A DNA stretch of 64,000 bases from Arthrobacter sp. ISL-28 (GTDB lineage Bacteria; Actinomycetota; Actinomycetes; Actinomycetales; Micrococcaceae). Positions 38,798-48,018 of the stretch are shown one piece after another; within the stretch, counting starts at the first letter, position 1, and each line of letters opens with the position of its first letter. Position numbers and translations under genes: made by a program. The stretch covers positions 37,396 to 101,395 of the forward strand of contig NZ_JAGGPJ010000011.1 of the NCBI RefSeq assembly GCF_018613875.1, read 5' to 3'. The notes below the pieces were generated by a model, which saw only the letters and a program-made list of their open reading frames with translations, was not told where the DNA came from and made no database searches.

Positions 38798-40391
38798 GTT
38801 GCGGCCCTTCCTGTTGAGGTGGATGGGAAGTCCGTTGATCGGGAGAATTCTGCTGATTGGGTCCATTCCGCTGATCGAGCTTGTCGAGATCGAGGGTTTC
38901 AGCGGCTTCCCTGGTTTCGACAGGCTCAACCAGCGGGGGGTACTCAACCAGCGGTGGGGCCACCTGCGCGAGCCACTGTTCGCTGGTCTGGCGCTTGCGG
39001 GCGGCACGGGCACGGGCGGCCTGGTTGTCAAAGAGGGCCCGTGCCTCGTCCACCCCGGCCTGGATCACGCGTGGGGTCACCGGGCCGGCTGTGGTGTGCA
39101 GGAGGAGGTCCGCCAGCCCGAACCGGCGCGCCAGCGGGCCCTGGTGCAGCGCCATCGACTGGGTGCGCTGATGCGGGACGACCACCAGCTGCCGCCACCA
39201 GCGCCCCGAGCGAATCAGGAGGGCGGTATCCGTGGCCGTGAAGCCGTTCCGCCGCCATCCGAGAGGGGCGAGGAAGCGGCCGCGGTGCGGTGTGGTGACG
39301 AAGCCGCCGTCGGAATCCAGACCGTCCAGCCCTGCCTGGAAAACACCTAGGGGGTCGGTCGTTCCCGGGTCCGGCAGGACCAGGGACAGCATGTTGAAAA
39401 CGTCGTCGATTTTGCCCACCGGCATCAGGGTGGTGCGTGCTCCCGCCTCGCCGTTGTTTCCCACGGCGCCGTACCCGGCAACGTTGACCTGCATCCGGTA
39501 CCAGCCGAAAACGCGCCACAGCGGCGGCTGCACGACTTTCAGTGCCTGGATCCGGCCCGGCGGGAGCGTCTGCGCCTGGGTATCCAGCAGCCCGTAGCGG
39601 AGCCGGATGCCGTCCGGGGAAATGGCCGCCGTGAAGTTGTAACCCTTGTGGAACGACCCCCAGTAGGAGGCAAACAGGCCCAGCACCGCAGGAACCAGGT
39701 ACAGGAAGAAGCCCCGGTTTTCGGTGACAGCGGACAGCACCACGGACACCACGCCGCCCAGCGCAATGAAGACACTCTGCTCACTGAGCAGCAGGGATCC
39801 GATAAGGCGCGACGGCGGGACCTGCAGCACCTCGAATTCCGGAGCCTCCGGTGCGGGTTCTTCGGCCTGTGCAGGATCCAGCTTCGCGCCCGAAGCCCGG
39901 GCCAGGATGGTGGCGCGCAGCTGCCGGGCGTCGTCCATGCGGAGGTAGGCAAGCCGTACTGCGGACTCGGTGGAGTCGGCCACCTCGAACTTCAGTTCCG
40001 CCAGCCCGAAGATCCTGGCCAGCAGCGGCTGGACGATGTCGATCGCCTGCACCCGGTCCAGGCGGGCCTGCCGCTGCTGCTTGAACAGGAAGCCAGTATT
40101 GACCCGGACATAGCCCTCGGCCACCTGATACCGGGTGAAGTACCAGGACAGGATGAATCCGGAGACCGCCAGCAGCAGCATCAGGGCGCCGACGGCGAGG
40201 AGCCACGGGGCACTCCCCGCGATCCGGTCATCAAAAATGGGCTGGCCCTGGAGCATCCGCTCGAAGGATTCACGTCCGAAGAAATACCCGATGGCGACCA
40301 GCGCCAGCCAGCCCCGCACGAAAGGGGACGCCGGATGCACCCGGAGCCACTCGCCGTCGGGCTTTCCGGAAGAGGGCCCGGGCACGGTCAC
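38790..40391 (-). CDS. PH-domain (YdbT-like) membrane protein with a repeat-derived tail
   Basis: A 533-residue membrane protein with several hydrophobic segments and two or three bacterial PH (DUF304) domains (TRYQVAEGYVRVNTGFL; GIRLRYGLLDTQAQTLP; FTATDTALLIRSGRWWRQ), typical of YdbS/YdbT pairs. The last 55 residues (about 478-533; PPLVEYPPLVEPVET, DQRNGPNQQNSPDQR) are not PH domain. They are encoded by a copy of the short repeat also found at 6133 and by degenerate relatives. GTG start overlaps the next gene by 4 bp. Confidence 0.88.
   Translation of the reverse strand: MTVPGPSSGKPDGEWLRVHPASPFVRGWLALVAIGYFFGRESFERMLQGQPIFDDRIAGSAPWLLAVGALMLLLAVSGFILSWYFTRYQVAEGYVRVNTGFLFKQQRQARLDRVQAIDIVQPLLARIFGLAELKFEVADSTESAVRLAYLRMDDARQLRATILARASGAKLDPAQAEEPAPEAPEFEVLQVPPSRLIGSLLLSEQSVFIALGGVVSVVLSAVTENRGFFLYLVPAVLGLFASYWGSFHKGYNFTAAISPDGIRLRYGLLDTQAQTLPPGRIQALKVVQPPLWRVFGWYRMQVNVAGYGAVGNNGEAGARTTLMPVGKIDDVFNMLSLVLPDPGTTDPLGVFQAGLDGLDSDGGFVTTPHRGRFLAPLGWRRNGFTATDTALLIRSGRWWRQLVVVPHQRTQSMALHQGPLARRFGLADLLLHTTAGPVTPRVIQAGVDEARALFDNQAARARAARKRQTSEQWLAQVAPPLVEYPPLVEPVETREAAETLDLDKLDQRNGPNQQNSPDQRTSHPPQQEGPQRG
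38871..38952. repeat. Short interspersed repeat, copy 2 plus degenerate copies
   Basis: An exact reverse-complement match (38913-38933, GGTTTCGACAGGCTCAACCA plus one base) to the element at 6133-6153. A variant CTGATCGAGCTTGTCGAGAT (38871-38890) lies on one side and a partial CTCAACCAGCGG (38943-38954) on the other. All are inside the C-terminal tail of the PH-domain gene. Confidence 0.75.
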
Positions 40392-40900
40392 AGTCCGGCC
40401 AGCCTGGCTTCACCGCGCGCTGAGAGCTGTTCCCGTAGCCGCGCCCCTTCCTCGGCGGGCAGCCCAGGGATCGAGGCGCTGGTTCCAGCGGATGCCGTGT
40501 ACAGCTTGAGTGTGCACAGCCCCAGGCTGCGCTCCACCGGCCCCACGCTGATGTCCACGTACTGCATCCGCCCATACGGCACCACCATGACGCGCTGGAA
40601 GAAGATGCCGCCGCGGATCAGGAGGTCGTCGTCGCGCTCCGCGTAGCCGATCGCACGGACCTGGCGCGGAATAAGCACCAAGCGCCACAGGGCGAGCACC
40701 AGCAGGAACGCCGGGACCGCGATGGCCAGCCACAAGGGCGGCCAGGACCACCAGTCGAGCAGGACAAAGACCAGGGGAAGGCTCATGAACGCGATGGTGA
40801 TGAGGTTGCCCACGGCCCACTCCACCAGCCGGACGGTGACGTACTTAGGGGATACGCGAAGCCAGATGATCCCGGGCGGATCAATCGCCGCGGTAGGCAT
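40388..40900 (-). CDS. PH-domain (YdbS-like) membrane protein
   Basis: A 170-residue partner of the preceding larger protein. Two transmembrane helices (LITIAFMSLPLVFVLLDWW and PLWLAIAVPAFLLVLALW) are followed by one bacterial PH domain (VRAIGYAERDDDLLIRGGIFF ... MVVPYGRMQYVDI). YdbS/YdbT pairs of this type are widespread with unproven function in the membrane. It overlaps the upstream DUF3180 gene by 20 bp and the downstream gene by 4 bp. Confidence 0.9.
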   Translation of the reverse strand: MPTAAIDPPGIIWLRVSPKYVTVRLVEWAVGNLITIAFMSLPLVFVLLDWWSWPPLWLAIAVPAFLLVLALWRLVLIPRQVRAIGYAERDDDLLIRGGIFFQRVMVVPYGRMQYVDISVGPVERSLGLCTLKLYTASAGTSASIPGLPAEEGARLREQLSARGEARLAGL

Positions 40901-41408
40901 ATTCGCCTTCCCCTTTGGCCTTGCCGGGGCGCGGGTGGCCCGGCAGCCCCTTCGCCGCGTCTTCTCCGTCTTCGGGCGGGATCCTGCAGAAACGTTCGAC
41001 GACGAGTCCCACCACGATCATGACCAGCCCGCCTGCACCCATGCCAAGAGCGAGCCACGTGAGTTCCTGGCTGCTTCGAAGGTTCCAGATCCGCATCTGC
41101 TCCACGAAGATCCCCGCGTGCCAGCCCAGCAGCATCGCGCCAGTGTAGGCGCACGCCTGGGCCAGGACCAGCGTCCAGGCGGCCAGAATCGGGTTCAGCA
41201 TCTTCTTCTTCTTGCCGTTCCGCCAGCGCAGCACCCGGATGCCCAACACCAGCGTGAGGACCACGATCACGCCCATGGTCACGAGGCCGGTGGGCGGCAG
41301 CACCGGAGTGGCCATGCCGTACCGTCCGGTAAGGACGGCAGCGGACCAGCCCGCAAGGGCCACGGCCAGGCCGACTGCCGCGAGCAGCAGCGGATTCATG
41401 GGCTTCAC
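40881..41408 (-). CDS. DUF3180 integral membrane protein
   Basis: A 175-residue protein with four predicted transmembrane helices (for example LLLAAVGLAVALAGW, LVTMGVIVVLTLVLGI) and a charged C-terminal tail. The family lies directly after folK in many actinobacteria. Function unknown. GTG at 41408 starts 2 bp after the folK stop; ATG at 41399 is an alternative. It overlaps the following PH-domain gene by 20 bp. Confidence 0.9.
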   Translation of the reverse strand: MKPMNPLLLAAVGLAVALAGWSAAVLTGRYGMATPVLPPTGLVTMGVIVVLTLVLGIRVLRWRNGKKKKMLNPILAAWTLVLAQACAYTGAMLLGWHAGIFVEQMRIWNLRSSQELTWLALGMGAGGLVMIVVGLVVERFCRIPPEDGEDAAKGLPGHPRPGKAKGEGEYAYRGD

Positions 41409-41410
41409 TG

Positions 41411-41965
41411 CTATTCCACCGCCCCCGCTGTGGGCACGCCATTAAAGTCTCCGAACCCATCAAACGGGGTGAGGCCCGGGAAGTCGGCGGCTTTGGCTGC
41501 GAGCTCGCCGATCCGCTCCCCGTTCAGGGTGGCCGCCGGCTCGATCAGGGACCACGGGTAAAGCACGAAGGCCCGCTCCGCCGCCCGGGGGTGCGGCAGG
41601 GTCAGCACGGGATCGGAGCTTTCCACGTCTCCGTAGACGATGATGTCCACGTCAAGGGTCCGCGGCCCCCAATGCACCGCACGGACCCGGTGGTGCTTGT
41701 TTTCGACTGACTGGCAGTGCCTCAGGAGATCAAGCGGCTCCAGGGACGTCTCGACGGAAATCACCATGTTCAGGAAGTCGGGCTGGCCTTCCGGGCCGCC
41801 CACCGCCTTGGTCTGCACCACCGGAGAGACGGCGAGGAGCCGCACTTCCGGCCGGTCCACAAGATCCGCAACAGCTTCGGACAGCGTGTCATTGCGCGCC
41901 CCCAGGTTGCTGCCCAGGGCGAGGACCGCCCGCGTGTACCGGGCGTTCGTGGGCACCGGGCTCAT
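41411..41965 (-). CDS. folK: 2-amino-4-hydroxy-6-hydroxymethyldihydropteridine pyrophosphokinase
   Basis: A 184-residue HPPK that transfers pyrophosphate from ATP to the pterin in folate synthesis. It shows the N-terminal LALGSNLG motif and the conserved HWGPRTLDVDIIVYG and LPHPRAAERAFVL segments. It overlaps folB by 4 bp (ATGA-type) in the folE-folP-folB-folK order. Confidence 0.96.
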   Translation of the reverse strand: MSPVPTNARYTRAVLALGSNLGARNDTLSEAVADLVDRPEVRLLAVSPVVQTKAVGGPEGQPDFLNMVISVETSLEPLDLLRHCQSVENKHHRVRAVHWGPRTLDVDIIVYGDVESSDPVLTLPHPRAAERAFVLYPWSLIEPAATLNGERIGELAAKAADFPGLTPFDGFGDFNGVPTAGAVE

Positions 41966-42321
41966 GTTCGCTCCCGGTAGACGCTCACGGCCACGTCCCC
42001 GAACGGGACCTCGATGGGTGCCTTCGGCTTGTGGACCGTGATCTCGACGGCCTCGATCTTGAATTCCCTGAGCAGGCCTTCGGCCATCCGCACGGCCAGC
42101 GCCTCGATCAGGTTCAGGGGCTCACCGGTGATCCAGTCCGTGATCCGCCCGGCCACTTCCCCATAGTGGGCGGTATCCCTGACGTCGTCGGATGCCGCGG
42201 CCTGGCTGAAGTCCAGGTGCAGCACGGCATCAACCACAAACGGCTGGCCCTCGCGGCGCTCAAAATCGAGCACCCCGTGGTAGCCGGTGGCGGTGACACC
42301 GCTCAGTGAGATCCTGTCCAT
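41962..42321 (-). CDS. folB: Dihydroneopterin aldolase
   Basis: A 119-residue enzyme that releases glycolaldehyde from dihydroneopterin to give the HPPK substrate. Features are the N-terminal GYHGVLDFERREGQPF segment, the middle DTAHYGEV region, NLIEALAVRMAE, and the C-terminal VTVHKPKAPI with the catalytic Lys. Length fits the family. It is 25 bp after folP and overlaps folK by 4 bp. Confidence 0.96.
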   Translation of the reverse strand: MDRISLSGVTATGYHGVLDFERREGQPFVVDAVLHLDFSQAAASDDVRDTAHYGEVAGRITDWITGEPLNLIEALAVRMAEGLLREFKIEAVEITVHKPKAPIEVPFGDVAVSVYRERT

Positions 42322-42346
42322 GGTCTTTGCGCTCAGCCCTTCGTCG

Positions 42347-43267
42347 TCAGCGGCCGGGATGCGGCGCGGACATGCGTGCGGCGACCTTGACTGCGTCCAG
42401 GCTGGGACCGACGTCGTGCACGCGCACTGCCCAGACGCCGCGGGCGGCGGTGATCGCCGTGATGGCCGCGGTGGCGGCGTCGCGTTCCTCCGGGAGCGCA
42501 GCCTTACCGGACACGCTCAGAAGCGTGCCCAGGAAGCGCTTGCGTGAGACGCCCACCAGGATCTTGTGGCCCATGGCCTCAAGCCGGTCGAGGTTCCCCA
42601 GCAGCTCCCAGTTTTGCTCGTCCGTCTTGGAGAAGCCGATGCCCGGGTCAATGATGATCTGCTCCGGCAGCACCCCGGCGGCGTACAACTTGTCCCGTAC
42701 GCCGCTCAGCTCCGCAACGACGTCGTTCGCAACGTCGTCGTACTCCGTCAGGGAAGTCATGGTCTTCGCGTCGCCGCGGCGGTGGGTCAGGACGTACGGC
42801 ACCTTGCTTTTGGCCACCAGTTCGGCCATTCCCGGCTCGATGGTCAGACCCGAGACATCGTTGATGATCGCAGCTCCCGCGTCGAGCGCAGCTTCGGCCG
42901 TGGAGGTATGGGTGGTGTCGATGCTCACCAGGGCACCGGCCTTGACCAGAGCCCCAATGACGGGCAGGACGCGGCGCTGCTCCTCTTCGGGGCTGACATC
43001 CTCGGCTCCCGGACGGGTGGACTCACCGCCGACGTCGATGATGTCAGCTCCGGCATAAAACATCCGGAGGCCGGCAGCGATAGCGCTGTCCGCCGTCGGG
43101 TGCTGGCCGCCATCGCTGAACGAGTCCGGGGTGACGTTGAGGACGCCCATCACGAGGGTGCGGCCGGTGGGCAGGTCTTCATATTTGGCAGCCCGCCGCG
43201 GTTTGCGCAGAACGGGCAGCGGGGATGTTGCGGGTCCGGTTCCAGGTGCTGCAGCTAGGGAATCCAT
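42347..43267 (-). CDS. folP: Dihydropteroate synthase
   Basis: A 306-residue TIM-barrel enzyme (the sulfonamide target) joining the pterin to p-aminobenzoate. DHPS signatures are VMGVLNVTPDSFSDGG, IIDVGGESTRPGA, INDVSG and IIDPGIGFSKT. An N-terminal extension of about 35 residues precedes the core. ATG at 43267 lies 10 bp after folE. Confidence 0.97.
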   Translation of the reverse strand: MDSLAAAPGTGPATSPLPVLRKPRRAAKYEDLPTGRTLVMGVLNVTPDSFSDGGQHPTADSAIAAGLRMFYAGADIIDVGGESTRPGAEDVSPEEEQRRVLPVIGALVKAGALVSIDTTHTSTAEAALDAGAAIINDVSGLTIEPGMAELVAKSKVPYVLTHRRGDAKTMTSLTEYDDVANDVVAELSGVRDKLYAAGVLPEQIIIDPGIGFSKTDEQNWELLGNLDRLEAMGHKILVGVSRKRFLGTLLSVSGKAALPEERDAATAAITAITAARGVWAVRVHDVGPSLDAVKVAARMSAPHPGR

Positions 43268-43277
43268 AGTCTGTTTG

Positions 43278-43916
43278 TTACCTTCCGATGATGAGGCTCA
43301 TGGCTTCGGCACGGGTGGCCGGGTCATGAAGTTGCCCGCGGACCGCGCTTGTGACGGTTTTGGCCCCGGGCTTGCGGATGCCGCGCATGGACATGCACAT
43401 GTGTTCGCATTCCACCACCACGATGGCTCCGCGCGGCTTGAGGAATGTGACCAGCGCTTCGACGATCTGCGTGGTGAGCCGTTCCTGGACCTGGGGACGG
43501 CGGGCGTAGATGTCCACCAGCCGTGCCAGCTTGCTCAGGCCCGTCACCCTCCCGTCGTGCGAGGGGATGTAGCCAACGTGGGCCACGCCGTGGAACGGAA
43601 CCAGGTGGTGCTCGCATGTTGAGTAGAACGGGATGTCCTTCACCAGCACCAGTTCCTCGTGGTCGAGGTCGAAGGTGGTGGCGAGAACGCCTGCCGGATC
43701 CTGGTGCAGGCCGGCGAACATCTCCGCATAGGCCTTGGCTACGCGCTTGGGCGTATCCTGCAGCCCACCGCGGTCCGGATCCTCGCCGATAGCCAGCAGG
43801 ATCTCACGCACTGCCGCTTCAATCCGCGGCCTGTCCACCTTGTGGTGCTTACCATGTCCGCCCGCAGCCGAGTGGTCAGCGGAGGCGGCAAGGTCGTCGT
43901 CGTCGAAGTAAGTCAC
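43278..43916 (-). CDS. folE: GTP cyclohydrolase I
   Basis: A 212-residue enzyme that opens GTP to dihydroneopterin triphosphate, the entry to folate. Zinc ligands are visible as C101 and H104 ([10 protein letters not shown]) and C174 ([10 protein letters not shown]). The N-terminus is Asp- and His-rich ([12 protein letters not shown]). It lies 10 bp after ftsH and opens the four-gene folate run. Confidence 0.97.
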   Translation of the reverse strand: MTYFDDDDLAASADHSAAGGHGKHHKVDRPRIEAAVREILLAIGEDPDRGGLQDTPKRVAKAYAEMFAGLHQDPAGVLATTFDLDHEELVLVKDIPFYSTCEHHLVPFHGVAHVGYIPSHDGRVTGLSKLARLVDIYARRPQVQERLTTQIVEALVTFLKPRGAIVVVECEHMCMSMRGIRKPGAKTVTSAVRGQLHDPATRAEAMSLIIGR

Positions 43917-43926
43917 AGCAAAGAGC

Positions 43927-45993
43927 TTAGCCGTGGTGGCCGTCTGGGCCCGCTTCCGTTACCTCGCCCTGAAAGGTGGCATCCTCAGGAACACCCTGCG
44001 GGTGAGGCGGCAGCGCGTCCAGGGGTTCCTCGAGACGGGCCTCCTTGGCCTCCTCCTGGGCTTCACGTTCGGCCCGCTCCTGGCGGGACTCCACCGGACC
44101 AGCCTTCTGGACGGGACGGGTCTCCTTGGACAGCCACACCTCGCGGAAGTCGCGCTTGCGGATGTCGCGGAAGACGTCGGCGATCTCGGCCTGGTTCAGG
44201 GTTTCGCGTTCCAGCAGTTCCAGCGCCAGCCGGTCCAGGACGTCCCGGTTTTCTGTGAGGATGGCGTAGGCCTCGTCATGCGCCTGGTCGATCAGGCGGC
44301 GGACTTCCTCATCCACGATGTAGGCGATCTGGTCGGAGTAGTTGCGCTCGTGGCTGGCGTCGCGGCCGAGGAACGGCTCGCCGCCGCCCTGTCCGAGGCG
44401 CACCGCGCCGACGCGTTCGCTCATGCCGTACTGCGTGACCATCTGGCGGGCAGTGGACGTGGCCTTCTCGATGTCGTTCGAGGCGCCGGTGGAAGGATCG
44501 TGGAAGACGATCTCCTCGGCGACGCGGCCGCCCATGGCGTAGGCCATCTGGTCCAGCAGCTCGTTGCGGGTAACGGAGTACTTGTCGTTCTCCGGGACCA
44601 CCATGGTGTAACCGAGGGCGCGGCCGCGGGGAAGGATGGTGATCTTGGTGACCGGTGCCGAGTTGCGCAGCGCCGCGGCAACGAGGGCGTGGCCGCCTTC
44701 GTGGTAGGCCGTGATCTTGCGCTCGTGCTCCTTCATGACGCGGCTGCGCTTCTGCGGGCCCGCCATGACGCGGTCAATGGCCTCGTCCAGGGCGCGGTCA
44801 TCGATCAGGTTGGCGTTGGAACGGGCGGTCAGCAGGGCGGCCTCATTCAGCACATTGGCCAGGTCCGCGCCGGTGTAGCCCGGGGTCTTCTTGGCGACGG
44901 CCTTGAGGTCCACGCCTTGTGCGATCGGCTTGCCCTTGGCGTGCACTTGCAGGATCTGGTCGCGGCCCACGAGGTCCGGGGCTTCAACCGAGACCTGCCG
45001 GTCGAAACGGCCGGGGCGGAGCAATGCCGGGTCCAGGACGTCGGGCCGGTTGGTGGCGGCAATCAGGATGACGTTGGTCTTGACGTCGAAGCCGTCCATT
45101 TCAACGAGCAGCTGGTTGAGTGTCTGCTCCCGTTCGTCGTTGCCGCCGCCGATGCCGGCACCGCGGTGGCGGCCGACGGCGTCGATCTCGTCAACGAAGA
45201 TGATGGCGGGCGAGTTGGCCTTGGCCTGCTCGAAGAGGTCACGGACGCGGGAAGCACCCACACCGACGAACATTTCGACGAAATCCGAGCCGGAGATGGA
45301 GAAGAACGGCACGCCGGCCTCGCCTGCGACGGCGCGGGCCAAGAGGGTCTTGCCGGTGCCCGGGGGGCCGTACAGCAGCACGCCCTTGGGGATCTTGGCG
45401 CCCACGGCCTGGAACTTGGACGGCTCTGCAAGGAATTCCTTGATCTCCTGGAGCTCCTCGACGGCTTCATCGGCACCGGCGACGTCCGCGAACGTCACCT
45501 GCGGCATGTCCTTGCTGACCATCTTGGCCTTGGACTTGCCGAACTGCATGACCTTGGATCCGCCGCCCTGCATCCGGGACAGGAGGAACCAGAACAGGAC
45601 ACCGAGCAGCAGCACCGGGATCAGCAGGGAGAACAGTCCGGACAGCCAGTTGCTCTCCACAGGCTGGTCCGTGTAGCCCTTGGAGGGGTTGGAATCGGTG
45701 ACAGCCTTGACCACATCCGGGCCGCGGTCGTTGACAAAGAAGAACTGCACGTTCTTGCCCTTGTCCTGCCCGTCGATGACCAGGTTGTCCTTCAGGACCA
45801 GGTCCACGCGGTTCTCGCCGTCGAAGATCTTTGCCTGTTCTACCTTGCCGCTCTCGGCAAGCAATTCGAGGCCAGGCTGGGTGTCGATCCGTGTCGCACC
45901 GCCCGGGGCCAACGTCGCAAAGGCCAGCAGGAGCATGCCGACAACAACGATGATCCAGATGCCTGGGCCCTTGAAGAAACTCTTAGCTTTCAT
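43927..45993 (-). CDS. ftsH: ATP-dependent zinc metalloprotease FtsH
   Basis: A 688-residue membrane protease that extracts and degrades membrane and unstable cytoplasmic proteins. TM1 is at about 11-29 and TM2 at about 115-138. The AAA+ domain has Walker A GPPGTGKT and the SRH. The zinc site is HEGGH. The C-terminal 60 residues are an acidic, Glu/Arg/Pro-rich tail. Its Shine-Dalgarno AGGAGGGA (46013-46020) is 19 bases from the ATG, but a perfect 5-bp hairpin lies between them, so the effective distance may be about 5 bases. Confidence 0.97.
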   Translation of the reverse strand: MKAKSFFKGPGIWIIVVVGMLLLAFATLAPGGATRIDTQPGLELLAESGKVEQAKIFDGENRVDLVLKDNLVIDGQDKGKNVQFFFVNDRGPDVVKAVTDSNPSKGYTDQPVESNWLSGLFSLLIPVLLLGVLFWFLLSRMQGGGSKVMQFGKSKAKMVSKDMPQVTFADVAGADEAVEELQEIKEFLAEPSKFQAVGAKIPKGVLLYGPPGTGKTLLARAVAGEAGVPFFSISGSDFVEMFVGVGASRVRDLFEQAKANSPAIIFVDEIDAVGRHRGAGIGGGNDEREQTLNQLLVEMDGFDVKTNVILIAATNRPDVLDPALLRPGRFDRQVSVEAPDLVGRDQILQVHAKGKPIAQGVDLKAVAKKTPGYTGADLANVLNEAALLTARSNANLIDDRALDEAIDRVMAGPQKRSRVMKEHERKITAYHEGGHALVAAALRNSAPVTKITILPRGRALGYTMVVPENDKYSVTRNELLDQMAYAMGGRVAEEIVFHDPSTGASNDIEKATSTARQMVTQYGMSERVGAVRLGQGGGEPFLGRDASHERNYSDQIAYIVDEEVRRLIDQAHDEAYAILTENRDVLDRLALELLERETLNQAEIADVFRDIRKRDFREVWLSKETRPVQKAGPVESRQERAEREAQEEAKEARLEEPLDALPPHPQGVPEDATFQGEVTEAGPDGHHG

Positions 45994-46391
45994 CTGTTCG
46001 GGGCTGGCCCCGTCCCTCCTGGTAGTGCTGCACAGCGCGTGGTCTGCGCGCGTGTGGTGCTGCGTCAGCTTCTAGCTATACACCGCCGGAGTAATTCACG
46101 CACGGTGTAGACGAAAAGTTCCCTGTAGGCGTAGCGAAAACGATATGCCGAGAGGCCCGGATGCCGCATGCGGGCGCTGCCTGCCTGCATTTCTGCACCA
46201 TTTCACGGCGCCGCGGGACCTCGAAGCCGCGGAATTGCTGGGCCCGGCTGCTCCGTGGGCTGCCAATGCGGTGCAGAAATGCCGGGCAAAGCGGCCTCCA
46301 CTCCCCCTCCACAGCCGCGAATGGCCCGGGTTGTCCACATAGTCTGCCGCCGGGCTGCCGCAGTTCCGCCCGGCGGAGCAGGCTGGGCTTC
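45994..46391. other. Divergent region between ftsH and the DUF559 gene
   Basis: 398 bp with no supported gene. On the minus strand a TATAGC hexamer about 80 bp before ftsH may be its -10. The ftsH Shine-Dalgarno with its spacer hairpin CGGGG-CTGG-CCCCG lies at 45999-46020. Longer open frames here are out-of-frame extensions of the DUF559 gene without similarity. Confidence 0.5.
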
Positions 46392-47234
46392 ATGCAGCCA
46401 GTGGACTTCCTCACCCGGCAGGGCGGCGTCACCAGGCTGGCGCACCTCAAAAGAGCCGGCTTCACCCGGAGCCAGATCGGCCGCGCGGTGGACTCCGGCC
46501 TCCTTGTCAGGCACCGGCACGGGGTATACCGCCTGCCGGAAGCCAATCCGGACTTTGTTCGGGCCTACCAGTTGAACGCGGCGATCACCTGTGTCTCCGC
46601 TGCCAGCTACTACTCACTCTGGGCGCTCCGGGCACCGGACCGCCCGCATCTGGCCGCGTGCCACAGACGGCTTCCTGCCGGGATTCCGCCGCACCGGTTC
46701 AGCGGCGACACCTCCGCCCTGCTTCCTCCCGTACTGCCGTTGAAGGACGTGCTCGTCCATGCGCTCCAATGCCTTCCTGAACTCGAGGCCCTGGTGATGG
46801 TGGAGTGCGCCTACAACCGCGGCGAGACCGATCCCGACTTCCTGCGAAGCCTGCTGCCGGGTGCCCGAAATGGCCCTGCCAGGGCTGTTCTTGACCTCAT
46901 GGAACGCGGCTCGGATTCGCTGCTGGAGACAGTGGCCCGCGTGCTCTTCCGAAGGCACGGCTTCAGCGTCCGGACCCAGGTCCATGTCGAGGGAGTCGGC
47001 TATGTGGACTTCCTGATCAACGGCTGCCTGATCGTGGAGATAGACGGCGTGGGATTCCACCTCAACAAACCCCAGTTTAAGAAGGACATCAGGCGGAACA
47101 ACGTGGGCGCGGCCTCCGGCTACCGCGTCCTCAGGTACCTCTACGAGGACGTGGTTCACCGGCCCGAGGAGATGCTCGCGCAGATACGGCTGGCCCTGGC
47201 CACTCCGCCGCGGACTCCCCGCCAGCAGCACTGA
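46392..47234 (+). CDS. AbiEi-type antitoxin-domain / DUF559 endonuclease-like protein
   Basis: A 280-residue protein. The N-terminus (about 5-60, FLTRQGGVTRLAHLKRAGFTRSQI, then LLVRHRHGVYRLP) matches the winged-helix AbiEi antitoxin-like module. The C-terminus (about 190-265) is a DUF559, Vsr-like PD-(D/E)xK fold with GYVDFLINGCLIVEIDG and GYRVLRYLYEDV. No AbiEii-type toxin is adjacent. Many actinobacteria carry such orphan genes in several copies, with role unproven. It interrupts the minus-strand hpt-ftsH run on the opposite strand. Confidence 0.8.
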   Translation: MQPVDFLTRQGGVTRLAHLKRAGFTRSQIGRAVDSGLLVRHRHGVYRLPEANPDFVRAYQLNAAITCVSAASYYSLWALRAPDRPHLAACHRRLPAGIPPHRFSGDTSALLPPVLPLKDVLVHALQCLPELEALVMVECAYNRGETDPDFLRSLLPGARNGPARAVLDLMERGSDSLLETVARVLFRRHGFSVRTQVHVEGVGYVDFLINGCLIVEIDGVGFHLNKPQFKKDIRRNNVGAASGYRVLRYLYEDVVHRPEEMLAQIRLALATPPRTPRQQH

Positions 47235-47330
47235 CTTCCCCGCCTGTTGGCACTCCGCCGGCAGACCAAACCAGCCCGCAGACCAAACCAGCCCGTCCGC
47301 AGCCTTTTTGCACCCCTTTAACCAGGTCAC

Positions 47331-47369
47331 GCCGCCGTCGGACCCATGATTCCAAGGTCCGGCGGCGGC
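47331..47369. terminator. Hairpin between convergent DUF559 gene and hpt
   Basis: Arms GCCGCCGTCGGACC (47331-47344) and GGTCCGGCGGCGGC (47356-47369), 14 bp with one mismatch. Located between the two convergent gene ends. Confidence 0.65.
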
Positions 47370-47423
47370 GTGGTGGCCCAAAGCGGTGCAGAATGCGCGC
47401 CGCCCGCCAAAGCCAAAGGGGGC

Positions 47424-47978
47424 TTACTCGTAAACGTGCGGCGCCAGGGTGCCCACGAAGTCCAGGTTGCGGTACTTCTCGGCGTAGTCCAGGCCGTAGC
47501 CCACCACGAACTCGTTGGGGATGTCGTAGCCGACGTACTTGACGTCGATCTGCACCTTGGCGGCAGTCGGCTTGCGGAAAGCCGTGCAGACTTCCACGGA
47601 GGCGGTGCCGCGGGATTCAAGGTTGGTCTTCAGCCAGGAGAGGGTGAGGCCCGAATCGATGATGTCCTCGACGATGAGCACGTCTTTGCCCATGAGGTCG
47701 GTGTCGAGGTCCTTGAGGATGCGCACCACGCCGGAGGACTGCGTGCCGGAGCCGTAGGAGGAAACGGCCATCCAGTCCATGGAGACGTGGCTGTGGAGTG
47801 CCCGCGCGAGGTCGGCCATGACCATGACGGCGCCCTTCAGCACGCCGACGATGAGGAGTTCGCGCCCTTCGTAGTCCTTGTCGATCTGCGCCGCGAGTTC
47901 AGTGATGCGCTGCTGGATCTGTTCCTTGGTGTAGAGGACGTGCTTGAGGTCTGCCTGGACGTCGAATGAATCCACCAA
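47424..47978 (-). CDS. hpt: Hypoxanthine phosphoribosyltransferase
   Basis: A 184-residue purine-salvage enzyme converting hypoxanthine or guanine to IMP or GMP. The PRPP-binding loop [14 protein letters not shown] and the N-terminal [13 protein letters not shown] are standard. GTG at 47978 has AGGAGC upstream. It sits between tilS and ftsH as in most actinobacteria, 40 bp after tilS. Confidence 0.96.
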   Translation of the reverse strand: MVDSFDVQADLKHVLYTKEQIQQRITELAAQIDKDYEGRELLIVGVLKGAVMVMADLARALHSHVSMDWMAVSSYGSGTQSSGVVRILKDLDTDLMGKDVLIVEDIIDSGLTLSWLKTNLESRGTASVEVCTAFRKPTAAKVQIDVKYVGYDIPNEFVVGYGLDYAEKYRNLDFVGTLAPHVYE

Positions 47979-48018
47979 ATGCTCCTGTGTAGATGCGGGT
48001 GTGTAGATGCGGGTGCGA

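Noticed and set aside
43933..46110. A 725-codon open frame on the plus strand
   Set aside because: It is antisense to ftsH; the Val/Asp/Gly-rich translation is typical of a shadow frame.
46161..46391. N-terminal extension of the DUF559 protein
   Set aside because: The extra residues are Arg/Cys/Pro-rich with no similarity; the AbiEi-like domain starts at the ATG at 46392.
47261..47295. Tandem copies of GCAGACCAAACCAGCCC as a CRISPR or attachment site
   Set aside because: Two adjacent copies of 17 bp without spacers; best seen as a small local duplication.
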